A stretch of DNA of 38,924 bases, taken from contig JANXPZ010000231.1 in assembly GCA_025357055.1 (NCBI GenBank), forward strand, positions 1-38,924, written 5' to 3'. The translations under genes and the position numbers were made by a program. This DNA comes from Candidatus Eiseniibacteriota bacterium (lineage in GTDB: Bacteria > Eisenbacteria > RBG-16-71-46). Every line of letters starts with the position of its first letter. Within the stretch, counting starts at the first letter, position 1. This document shows positions 21,809 to 30,800 of this stretch, piece after piece. The notes under the pieces are model-generated. The model was not told where the DNA came from, did no database searches, and saw only the letters and a program-made list of their open reading frames with translations.

Positions 21809-24800
21809 TCAAGCGGTCGGCGCCGTCCTGCGGCCGCGCAGGCGGCGCTGGAACGAGTCGAGGTAGGTGTAGACCACCGGCGTGATGTAGAGCGTGATCA
21901 ACTGCGAGAACGCCAGCCCGCCCACCACCGCGAGCCCCAGCGGGCGGCGCGACTCCGCGCCGGCGCCGAAGCCGATCGCGATGGGCAGCGTGCCCATCAG
22001 CGCGGCGAAGGTGGTCATCATGATCGGGCGGAAGCGGATGCTGCAGGCCTGCAGGATCGCCTCGCGCGCCGACTTGCCCTCGTTGCGCTCGGCCTCGAGC
22101 GCGAAGTCGATCATCATGATGGCGTTCTTCTTCACCAGCCCCACCAGCATGATGATGCCGACGTAGGCGTAGATGGTCAGCTCGGTGCGGAAGATCATCA
22201 GCGTGAGCAGCGCGCCGAAGGCCGCGAACGGGAGGCCCGAGAGGATCGTGAGCGGGTGGATGAAGCTCTCGTAGAGGATGCCGAGCACCAGGTAGATCAC
22301 CAGGATCGCCAGGACCAGCAGGGCGAGCAGCCCCTTCTGGCTGGACTGGAACACCTGCGCGGTGCCGAAGAAGCCGGTCGAGATGGTCGAGGGCAGCACT
22401 TCGCGCGCGGTGCGCTCCACCACGGCGGTGCCGGTGCCGAGCGCGGTGCCGGACCGCAGGTTGAACGAGATGGTCACCGCGGGGATCTGGCCCTGGTGGT
22501 TCATGGTGAGCGGGCCCACGCTGGGCGAGAGCTTCGCCACGGCGCCGAGCGGTACTTGCTCGCCGCGCGAGGAGCGCACGGTCAGCAGCGAGAGCGCCGA
22601 GGCGTCCAGCTGGTACTGGGGCATCAGCTCCATGATGACCCAGTACTGGTCGCTGGGCGTGAGGATGGTCGAGACCTGACCCGAACCGTAGGCGTTCGCC
22701 AGCGCCTCCTCGATCTGGAAGACCGAGATGCCGAGCGCCGAGGCGCGGTCGCGGTCGATCGCCACGTGCACCTGCGGGTTCTTGATCTGCAGGTCGCTGG
22801 TCACGTCCTGCAGCTCGGGCGCCTGGTTCAGCCGGGCCAGCAGGTCGGTGGCGCCCTGGTAGAGCGCCTCGACGTCGGTGCTCTGCAGGGTGAACTGGTA
22901 CTGGCTCCGCGAGACGCGCCCGCCCACGCTGATGACCGGCGGGTTGATGAGGTAGGCGCGGATGCCCGGGATGCGCGAGAGCTTCGGCTGCAGCTCGCGG
23001 ATGACCTCGTCGGCCGAGAGCCTGCGCTGGGAGCGCGGCTTCAGGCGGATGAACACGCGCCCGGAGTTCGCTCCGCCGCCGCCGCCGCCGCCCGCCGAGG
23101 ACAGGATGCTCTCGACGTTCGGGTCGGCTTCGATGACGGCCGCCACGGCCTTCTGGTGCGTCACCATGGCCTCGAACGAGGTGCCCTCGGCCGTCTCGGT
23201 CGAGCAGTTGATCAGCCCGGTGTCCTCGCTCGGGAGGAAGCCCTTCGGCACGATCCGGAAGAGCACCACGGTGCCGACCAGGATCGCCAGCGAGACCAGC
23301 ATCGCCGCGCGGCGGTGGTCCATGACCCACGCCAGCGTGACCTCGTAGAGCCTGAGCGAGTCCAGGTAGACCCGCTCGATGGCCTCGTAGGCGCGGCCGT
23401 GCCGCTGGGCGTGCTCGGGCTTGAGGAAGCGGCTGCAGAGCATGGGCGTGAGCGTGAGCGAGACGAAGCCCGAGACCAGGATGGCGACGCTGATGGTGAT
23501 GGCGAACTCGTGGAACAGGCGCCCGAGGATGCCGCCCATGAGCAGCACGGGGATGAACACCGCCACCAGCGAGACCGTCATCGAGAGGATGGTGAAGCCG
23601 ATCTCGCGCGAGCCGTCGAAGGCCGCCTGCAGTGGCGACTTTCCCATCTCCATGTGACGGTGGATGTTCTCCAGCATGACGATGGCGTCGTCCACCACGA
23701 AGCCGACGGAGAGCGTGAGCGCCATCAGCGAGAGGTTGTCGAGGCTGAACTTGAGCTGGTGCATCGCCGCGAACGTGCCCACCACCGAGAGCGGCAGCGC
23801 CAGGCTCGGGATGATGGTGGCGGGCAGGTTCCGCAGGAACAGGAAGATCACCAGGATCACCAGCAGCAGCGTGAGCAGCAGCGTGAACTGGACGTCCTTG
23901 ACCGAGTTGCGGATGGACTCGGAGCGGTCGTACATCAGGTGGGCCTCGACCGAGGCGGGCAGCTGCGGGCGGAGCCGCTCGATCATGGCGCGCACGTCGC
24001 GGGAGACCTGCACCGTGTTCGTGCCGGGCTGGCGCTGGATGGCGAGCATGATGGCCCGCTCGCCCTTGAACCAGGCCGCGTTCCGGTTGTTCTGCACGCC
24101 GTCGATCACGCGTCCGAGGTCGCGCAGGCGGATGGCGCGCCCGTTGCGCCAGGCCACGATCAGCTCGCCGAAGCCCTTCGCGTCCTGCAACTGGCCCGCG
24201 GCCTCGACCGTGGTGGTGCGGTTCGGACCCCAGAGGATGCCGGTGGGCAGGTTCACGTTGCCGGCGCCGATGATGTCGGGCAGGTCGGAGATGCCGATGC
24301 CGAGCTGGTTGAGCGCCTTCGGGTCGAGCTGGATGCGGACCGCGTACTTCTGCGAGCCGAAGACCTGCACCGCCGCCACGCCGTTGACCATCGAGAGACG
24401 CTGCGCGAGGAAGCCCTCGGCGTACTCGTTCAGCCGCGAGAGCGGCATCATGGACGAGTTCAGCGTCATCATCAGGACGGGCGAGTCCGCCGGGTTCACC
24501 TTCTGGTAGGAGGGCGGGATGATGCCCGTGGGCAGCCGGCGCTGCACGTGCGCGATGGCCGCGTTCACGTCCTGCGCGGCGGCGTCGATGTCGCGGTCGA
24601 GCACGAACTGGAGCGTGATGTTGGTGCTGCCCTGCCCGGACGAGGAGGTCATGACCTCGATGCCCGGGATGGTCGAGAACTCCTTCTCGAGCGGGGTGGC
24701 CACGGTCGAGGCCATGGTCTCCGGGGAGGCGCCCGGCAGGCTCGCGCCCACCGAGATGATGGGGTAGTCCACGTTCGGGACGTCGCTCACCGGCAGCAGC

Positions 24801-24889
24801 GTGTAGCCGATGGCGCCGAAGAACAGGATGCCGATCATGACCAGCGTGGTCGCGACCGGCCGCTGGATGAAGAGGGTGGAGAAGTTCAC
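21809..24889 (-). CDS. RND-family multidrug efflux inner-membrane pump (HAE1/AcrB type)
   Basis: A 1026-residue proton-driven efflux pump, usual length for AcrB/MdtB. Twelve transmembrane segments and two large periplasmic loops can be followed. Landmarks are FIQRPVATTLVMIGILFFG at the N-terminus, GFVVDDAIVMLENIHRH in helix 4 (the proton-relay Asp pair), AFDGSREIGFTILSMTVSLVAVFIPVL, and YLVLGILYESFIHPLTILSGLPFAAFGALL and GLVKKNAIMMIDFA in the second half. A poly-glycine stretch (AGGGGGGGANSGRVFIRLKP) is unusual in the porter domain. The GTG start overlaps the adaptor stop. No TolC-type outer-membrane factor is in the window. Confidence 0.95.
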   Translation of the reverse strand: MNFSTLFIQRPVATTLVMIGILFFGAIGYTLLPVSDVPNVDYPIISVGASLPGASPETMASTVATPLEKEFSTIPGIEVMTSSSGQGSTNITLQFVLDRDIDAAAQDVNAAIAHVQRRLPTGIIPPSYQKVNPADSPVLMMTLNSSMMPLSRLNEYAEGFLAQRLSMVNGVAAVQVFGSQKYAVRIQLDPKALNQLGIGISDLPDIIGAGNVNLPTGILWGPNRTTTVEAAGQLQDAKGFGELIVAWRNGRAIRLRDLGRVIDGVQNNRNAAWFKGERAIMLAIQRQPGTNTVQVSRDVRAMIERLRPQLPASVEAHLMYDRSESIRNSVKDVQFTLLLTLLLVILVIFLFLRNLPATIIPSLALPLSVVGTFAAMHQLKFSLDNLSLMALTLSVGFVVDDAIVMLENIHRHMEMGKSPLQAAFDGSREIGFTILSMTVSLVAVFIPVLLMGGILGRLFHEFAITISVAILVSGFVSLTLTPMLCSRFLKPEHAQRHGRAYEAIERVYLDSLRLYEVTLAWVMDHRRAAMLVSLAILVGTVVLFRIVPKGFLPSEDTGLINCSTETAEGTSFEAMVTHQKAVAAVIEADPNVESILSSAGGGGGGGANSGRVFIRLKPRSQRRLSADEVIRELQPKLSRIPGIRAYLINPPVISVGGRVSRSQYQFTLQSTDVEALYQGATDLLARLNQAPELQDVTSDLQIKNPQVHVAIDRDRASALGISVFQIEEALANAYGSGQVSTILTPSDQYWVIMELMPQYQLDASALSLLTVRSSRGEQVPLGAVAKLSPSVGPLTMNHQGQIPAVTISFNLRSGTALGTGTAVVERTAREVLPSTISTGFFGTAQVFQSSQKGLLALLVLAILVIYLVLGILYESFIHPLTILSGLPFAAFGALLTLMIFRTELTIYAYVGIIMLVGLVKKNAIMMIDFALEAERNEGKSAREAILQACSIRFRPIMMTTFAALMGTLPIAIGFGAGAESRRPLGLAVVGGLAFSQLITLYITPVVYTYLDSFQRRLRGRRTAPTA

Positions 24890-26058
24890 GGCCGGGCGTC
24901 TCCGCCGGCCCTGCGCACCAGGACCTTCGCGCCCGGCGCGAGGCGGAACTGGCCGTCGGTCACCACCGTCTCGCCGGGCTTGAGCCCGCTCGCGATGACC
25001 GCCGCCACGTCGTCGGTGCGCTGCACGGTCACGGGCCGCGGCGTGGCGGTCGAGTCGGCGTTGAGCACGTAGACGTACGCGCCCCGCTGGCCGACGGTGA
25101 CGGCCGGGGCGGGCACGACGATGGCGTCCCGCTGCACGGTGAGGACCAGCCGCACCTCCACGAACTCGCCGGGCCAGAGCCTGCCGTCGCGGTTCGGGAA
25201 CTCGCCCTTGAGCAGCAGCGTGCCGGTGGCCGGGTCCACCGCGTTGTCCACGAAGGCGAGGTGCCCCGCGATGTCGAGCGAGTCGCCCGCGGAGGCGCGG
25301 ACCAGGACCTGCGGATTCGCGTTCCGGTAGCGCTGGATCACGGGGATCTGGTCCTGGGGCACGGTGAATCTCACGCGAATCGGCTGCACCCGGTTGATGG
25401 TCACCAGCGGTTCGCTGGTGGCGGACTTGACCAGGTCGCCGACGTGCACGTTGACGCTGCCGGTGCGCCCGGAGATGGGTGCGCGGATGCCCGCGAACTC
25501 GAGGTTGAGCCGGGCGTTGGCGACCGTGCCCGAATCGGCCCGCACCGAGGCCTGCAGGCCCTCGGCCACCGCCGCGGCCTTGTCGTGGTCGGAGGTGGAG
25601 ATGAGGTTCTGGGCGAGCAGCTGGTCGGCGCGCTCGGCGTCGAGCCGCGCGCTGCGCCACTGCGCCAGGTCGCGGGCGAGCACGCCGCTGGCCTGCTCGA
25701 GCGCCGCGCGGAAGGGGCGCGGGTCCAGCTCGATCAGCGTCTGGCCGGACTGCACGTCCTGCCCTTCGCGGAAGGCGATGCGGGTGACCACGCCGCCGAC
25801 CTGCGAACCCACGTCGGCGGACTCGACCGGCTCGATGGTGCCGGTGGTGACGATCTGCAGGGGCATGGCGCGCTGCTCGACGCGCGCGACCGTGACGGCG
25901 ACGCGTGGCAGGCGCTGCGCCTTCTTCGCCCCGCAGCCGGGAAGGGTGATGAGCAGCAGGGTCGCGGTGCAGGTCGCGAGCAGGGCCCCGGCGACACGGC
26001 GGGCGGACCGCGGCCCGGGGCGGGACGATGGCGTTCGGTCGAGCGCTTCGAATCGCAT
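24886..26058 (-). CDS. Efflux RND periplasmic adaptor (membrane-fusion) lipoprotein
   Basis: A 390-residue adaptor that links the RND pump to an outer-membrane channel. The lipobox LPGC places a lipidated Cys at about residue 42. The biotinyl-lipoyl half motifs (GSQVGGVVTRIAFREGQDVQSGQTLIELDPRPF and LEFAGIRAPISGRTGSVNVHVGDLV) flank a helical hairpin (residues 110-170). Beta-barrel and membrane-proximal domains follow (VRFTVPQDQIPVIQRY, LLLKGEFPNRDGRLWPGEFVEVRL). The stop overlaps the pump start (GTGA), so the two are translationally coupled. A -10-like TATAGT lies about 80 nt upstream. Confidence 0.93.
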   Translation of the reverse strand: MRFEALDRTPSSRPGPRSARRVAGALLATCTATLLLITLPGCGAKKAQRLPRVAVTVARVEQRAMPLQIVTTGTIEPVESADVGSQVGGVVTRIAFREGQDVQSGQTLIELDPRPFRAALEQASGVLARDLAQWRSARLDAERADQLLAQNLISTSDHDKAAAVAEGLQASVRADSGTVANARLNLEFAGIRAPISGRTGSVNVHVGDLVKSATSEPLVTINRVQPIRVRFTVPQDQIPVIQRYRNANPQVLVRASAGDSLDIAGHLAFVDNAVDPATGTLLLKGEFPNRDGRLWPGEFVEVRLVLTVQRDAIVVPAPAVTVGQRGAYVYVLNADSTATPRPVTVQRTDDVAAVIASGLKPGETVVTDGQFRLAPGAKVLVRRAGGDARP

Positions 26059-26138
26059 GAGGTTCAGTCCCGATCATCCCGCGCCGGGCGCAGGCCTGTA
26101 GGTGGAGTGTGGACTGCCTGGGTACCAAGAGTCCCGAT

Positions 26139-26144
26139 ACTATA
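26139..26144 (-). promoter_or_regulatory. -10 element for the efflux operon
   Basis: TATAGT on the minus strand in an AT-rich island (ACTATACAA on the plus strand) between the two minus-strand genes. No good -35 at 17-18 nt was found, so this may be an activator-dependent promoter (inference). The leader to ATG 26058 would be about 75 nt. Confidence 0.45.
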
Positions 26145-26174
26145 CAACGCGCGTGCCCGCCGCCGCCCGGCCTG

Positions 26175-27638
26175 TCAGGGCTTCGTCAGGGGCGCCCGGG
26201 CGGGCTGGAGACCCTCCGGCGGGCGTGCCACCAGCGCATCGAGCGCCGCCTCGTTGATGACCGTCGCCCTGCACGCCGTGCGCGCCCGGGCAGCCAGCTC
26301 CAGCATGAGCCGCTCGCCCTGCTCGCCGTACCAGCGATGCGCCACCAGGTCCCGCACCTCGGCGAACGGACGCCCGCGCCCGGGCAGCACGGAGATCACC
26401 CGCGCCACCGCCCAGCCGTCCGCGGTCTCGTCCGGCCCGAGCACCGCGCCGGCGCCCGCGCGCAGGGCGCGCGCGAAGAGCGCGCTGTCCTCCGCGGCGC
26501 TCACGTCGACCGACCACTCCACCCCGGCCCGCCGCGCGCGCGCCGCCAGGCTCTCGGCCTCCGCCGCGCCCGCCAGGCGCAGCGCCATCGTGCCCGCCTC
26601 CGGGCGGTTCTGGAGTACGACGCGCACCAGCCGCACGCGCGTCGGCAGCATCCAGTAGCGTTCGGTGTCGCGATGGAAACGCGAGAGCGTGAGCGAGTCC
26701 ATGGCGATGCGCGCGTAGACCTCGCGCCCGACCAGGAGCGAGACGTCGTTGAGCTCGCGCTGGTTCGCGAGCCGCTCCGCGAGGTCCGGCCGCTGCTCGA
26801 GCCCGCGCGCCGCACCCTCCTGGCGCAGGAGCCGCTCGAACAGCCCGTTCATCACGAGCTCGCGCACCTCGGCCGCCGAAGTGACGCGGGGACGATAGAT
26901 CGGGTTCAGCCGCCGCCACGAGGCGAGCAGCTCGCCCGCCAGGAAGTCGCCGGCGGCCGAACGCGCCACCACCCGGCCGGTGTCGGCGGGGTCCACCTGG
27001 GGGCTGGCCCCCAGCATGCGCAGCTGGGCGAAGAGCGAGGAGTCCGCGGTCGGGCGCTTGAGGGCGGCGAAGCCGAGCGCGAGCCGGGCCAGCAGCGAGT
27101 CGTCGTAGACCGGCTGGAGCCGCTCCATCGCCTTCTCCCGGGCGGCCAGGCCCAGCGCCTGGCGGTCGAGCGAATCCCCCGCCGGCCCCAGGGCGATCCG
27201 CGTCGCGGTGAGGGCCGAGTCCAGCATGAGCTCGACCACCAGCCGGTCGCGCAGGGTCTCGAACGCCGCGCTCTCGCGAGCCGTCCAGGTCCAGCGCTCG
27301 CGGGCGACCATCAGGCCCAGGGCCTCCTTGTCGAGCAGCAGATCGAGAAACCGCCGCGCCCCGGCCGGGGTAAGGGAATCAGGCCGTGCGGGGGGCGAGA
27401 GCTGGGACCAGGCGCGGACGAACCGCGCGCGGCCGATCTCGCGGACCGGCTCGCCGGGTCGGCCGCTCCCGATCAGCGCCAGGACGCTGTCCGCGAGGCT
27501 GGCGCGCGTGCCGGGCGGGGCCGGCTTCGCGCGGGCGGCCGCCGGCACCGGGAGCAGCAGGGCTGGCGTCAGCAGGAGCAGGCACAGGAGCGCCCGGAAC
27601 ACCGGGGGGGAGGAGTTCGGTCTTGGGTTGCGCGGCAT
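26175..27638 (-). CDS. SurA/PPIC-like periplasmic chaperone, copy 2
   Basis: A 487-residue exported protein. The signal peptide is about residues 1-38 (FRALLCLLLLTPALLLPVPAAARA), followed by a helical SurA_N-like region (ARRFLDLLLDKEALGLMVARERW) and a C-terminal parvulin-like part (VRLVRVVLQNRPEAGTMALRLAG ... DGWAVARVISVLPGRGRPFAEVRDLV). It shares VDPADTGRVVARSAAGDF with copy 1 (VTPADTGRVLARWKAGQF) and the order of segments, so the two are paralogs. The canonical GPxGDLGW core is weak here, so isomerase activity is doubtful. ATG 27638 is preferred because GGAGG is just upstream. The gene precedes the efflux operon, with its own -10 at 27680-27675. Confidence 0.75.
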   Translation of the reverse strand: MPRNPRPNSSPPVFRALLCLLLLTPALLLPVPAAARAKPAPPGTRASLADSVLALIGSGRPGEPVREIGRARFVRAWSQLSPPARPDSLTPAGARRFLDLLLDKEALGLMVARERWTWTARESAAFETLRDRLVVELMLDSALTATRIALGPAGDSLDRQALGLAAREKAMERLQPVYDDSLLARLALGFAALKRPTADSSLFAQLRMLGASPQVDPADTGRVVARSAAGDFLAGELLASWRRLNPIYRPRVTSAAEVRELVMNGLFERLLRQEGAARGLEQRPDLAERLANQRELNDVSLLVGREVYARIAMDSLTLSRFHRDTERYWMLPTRVRLVRVVLQNRPEAGTMALRLAGAAEAESLAARARRAGVEWSVDVSAAEDSALFARALRAGAGAVLGPDETADGWAVARVISVLPGRGRPFAEVRDLVAHRWYGEQGERLMLELAARARTACRATVINEAALDALVARPPEGLQPARAPLTKP

Positions 27639-27674
27639 CGTGCCTCCGGGGACGGGTATCGTCGGCAAGTCAGC

Positions 27675-27680
27675 AGTCTA
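27675..27680 (-). promoter_or_regulatory. -10 element for SurA-like copy 2
   Basis: TAGACT on the minus strand, identical to the -10 of SurA-like copy 1. The -35 is weak. The leader to ATG 27638 would be about 30 nt. It is divergent to the protease promoter at 27767. Confidence 0.5.
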
Positions 27681-27766
27681 GCCCGCACGCTCGGCCAGCC
27701 GCCACCCGGCGCGCGGCCCGCGACCGCAAGCCATCTCCCGGGGCGCGGTTTCGCACTTCGGTCCGC

Positions 27767-27796
27767 TTGACCCTGTTCGAGAGGCGTCCCTACACT
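27767..27796 (+). promoter_or_regulatory. Promoter of the C25 protease, leaderless
   Basis: TTGACC (27767-27772), an 18-nt spacer and TACACT (27791-27796). The start ATG 27806 is only 9 nt after the -10, with no ribosome site, so the mRNA is predicted to be leaderless or nearly so. Confidence 0.7.
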
Positions 27797-27805
27797 GCCC
27801 CCTTC

Positions 27806-30800
27806 ATGCGACCACTTCCGCTGCTCCTGAAGTCCGCCGCGGCCCTCGCACTGCTCCTCCTGGCGGCCCCGGTGGCGCAGGCCCAGTCCCTGCGCGTGAT
27901 CGCCGCCGACGATCGCGGTGTCACGCTGCGGCTGAGTCTTCCCGGCTATCAGCTCCTGGATTCGCTCCCCGATGGGCGCGTCGAACTGAGCGTGCCCGGT
28001 TACGCCGTCACGAGCCTGCCGGGGCGGGCCCACCTGCCCTATGCGCAGACTCTGGTGGCGCTGCCGCCGGGGGCCGGGGTGCTGGCCCGGGTCGTGGACG
28101 CGGGCGAGGAGGAGGTGCGCGACGGCCTGCGGCTCGCGCTCGGCGCGAAGCCGGTGATGAGGGACGGGCCGGATGGCTTCGGCCCCACGCCCGCGCTCGA
28201 ACCGGTGCCGCCCATCCTGGATGGGCCGTGGCCCGCCTCGCCGGTGGAACTGGGTGAGCCCGCCACCGTGCGCCGCCAGCGCCTGGTGGCCGTGCAGGTC
28301 CGGCCGTTCCGCTACGACGAAGCCACCGGCCGGCTCTGGGTGCGCCGCTCGCTCACCGTGCGCGTGGACTTCACGGGGGTGCCGCCCGGTGCGGTCGCGG
28401 GCCCGGCCGTGACCGACAGCCACTGGGAGCCCGTCTTCCGCAACGCGCTCGCCAACTACGAACAGGGTCGCCGCTGGCGTGCGCCGCAGCGGGCCGCGAT
28501 GGCTTCGCCGGTGAGCGGGCTCCTGGGCGACCGCTCGGCCCTGCCCGCGGCGCTGCGTGGTGTGGCCGCCTTCGACGAGAGCGAGCCCGAGGTCCGCATC
28601 AAGGTGGACTCGACCGGGGTCCATGCCTTCCCGTACACCGAGCTCGCGGCCAAGGGCTATCCGCCGGGCGTGCTCGTGGGCGAGGTCAGCCTGCACCGGC
28701 ACGAGTACGTGGGCCCGTCCGATCCGCCCTACGTCACGATCGAGCTGCCCGTCGAAGTGGACGACGCCAACGCGAACGGCGTCTTCGACGCGGGCGACGT
28801 CATCGTCGCCTTCGTCGCCGACTGGGTCGATCGCTCGGGCGTGACCTCGATGATGCAGCGCGACTGGGGCGACGCCGAGGTGGTCTACGCCACCCGGCTG
28901 GCGAGCGGGGGCCTGCGCATCCCCACGCGCCTCGGCTGGCGGGATGCGGTGAGCCCGGCGCTGCCCACCTCCTACCCCTGGACCCAGCGCTGGGAGCGCA
29001 CCTTCGCCTACTTCGCCTACCCATCGCTGATCGACACGGCGACCGTGGACCGCTTCCTGTGGACGTCCTACCTGCTCTACTACAGCCGGCCCGACTCGTT
29101 CCGCTTCGAGACCAACCACCTCGATCCCTCGCGCCCGGTCGCGTTCCGCACGCGGTTCCTGGGCAAGGACAACAACGCGCACGTCCTGTTCGGGCAGATC
29201 CGGAACGGCCTGGACCAGACCAGCACGGTGGTGGACTCGGCGCTGTGGTACGGCAAGAGCGCGCTGACGGCGAGCGTCACGCTTGCTCCCGGCGCGCTGA
29301 CCGAGGGCGCGACGAACAGCCTCGCGCTCTGGGGGAAGGGCTCGACCGGTCCCCCCGATCCCGTGAGCAACGCCATCGTGAACGCCGGGCTCGACTGGTT
29401 CGAGGCCACGTACTGGCGATCCTACCGCGCGCTCGCCGGCTGCCTCGCGGCCGGCAGCGGCGATGCCACGGGCCTGTACCAGGTGAGCGCCACGGGCTTC
29501 ACCTCGCGGGCGATCCGCGTCTACGACGTGACGGACCCGGTGAACCCGGTGCGGCTCACGGTGGACGCGAGCCACGTCGTCACGGCCGGTGGCGTGTCCA
29601 CGCTCGACTTCCAGGATTCCACCGGCGCGAGCCCGCGCAGCTACGTCGTCTTCGACCGGCCGAAGCTGCTCCCGGCTGGCCGCTACACGCCGGTCACGCG
29701 GCGGCAGCTCACCGCGGCGATCGGGGAGCGCGACTACATGGTCATCGTGCCCGAGGCTTTCCTGACCGCGGTGGACCCGCTCGTCACGCTGCGCCAGTCC
29801 GAGGGGCTCGGCACGGTCGTGGCCCCGCTCGAGTCGGTGTACGACGAGTTCAACGGCGGGCGCAAGTCCCGCTGGGCGATCAAGCGCTTCCTGCGCTACG
29901 CGCTGGATCGCTGGAACGCGCGCTTCGTCGTGCTCGTGGGCGACGGCAGCTCCGACCCGCGGAACCTGCTCGGCACCGCCGGCACCGACTGGGTGCCGGT
30001 CGCGCTCATCCCCGGGCCGGTCTCCTCGGGTGCGCTCGGGCTCGAGATGATCCCGGCCGACCCGTGGTACGGCTGGTGTCTGGATGAGGACCCGGCCTGC
30101 CCGGGCTCGAGCCTGATCGAGCCGGACCTCTACGTGGGCCGTCTGCCCGTGAACTCGCTCCAGCAGGCCCGCGACGTGGTGGCGAAACTGGTCGCCTACG
30201 AGGCCTTCGACGCCGACCAGGCCTGGCGGCGGCACATGCTGCTGCTGGCCGACGACAACTACTCGGGCGTGAGCACCTTCGGCGGGGGCGGTGGCAGCGG
30301 TTACTGCTACCGCAGCTACGAGATCGTCTTCCGGCAGCTCAACCAGGCGGTGTCGGCGATGGTCGCCGATACCGCGGGGATGAGCCTGGCGCAGCCCGAG
30401 GTGCTCGACCTGCGTTCCTACCTGACGGACCCCACGCTCTACCAGGTCAACGGGCCCGGCGACACCTGCCGCGTGGGGCCGGCCGGCGGGCCGGCCAAGG
30501 CCGAGGGCCTCCTGCGCGCCTACTTCAACCCCGTGCTCTTCCAGACCCTCAACGACGGGGTGCTCTGGTGGAACTACCAGGGCCATGCGAACCCCTACGT
30601 GCTCTCGCACGAGGGCTTCTATCGGAACCAGGGGTCGACGCAGGACCGCGACGCCTTCATGAACGACGGGAAGCTGTTCCTGTTCTCGGCCTTCTCCTGT
30701 CACGCGAACGCGTTCGCGGACGTGTCCGAGGCCAACCCCTCGCTCGGGCCCTCGCTGGGCGAGAACATGGTCACGCTGCCGCTGCGCGGAGCCATCGCCT

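Noticed and set aside
23060-23100. Poly-glycine codon run in the RND pump as a frameshift
   Set aside because: The frame continues correctly on both sides with pump motifs, so it is an in-frame glycine-rich loop.
21560-25072. Plus-strand open frame of 1170 codons opposite the RND pump
   Set aside because: Low-complexity His/Asp/Arg/Glu composition and full overlap with a well-defined pump gene mark it as a shadow.
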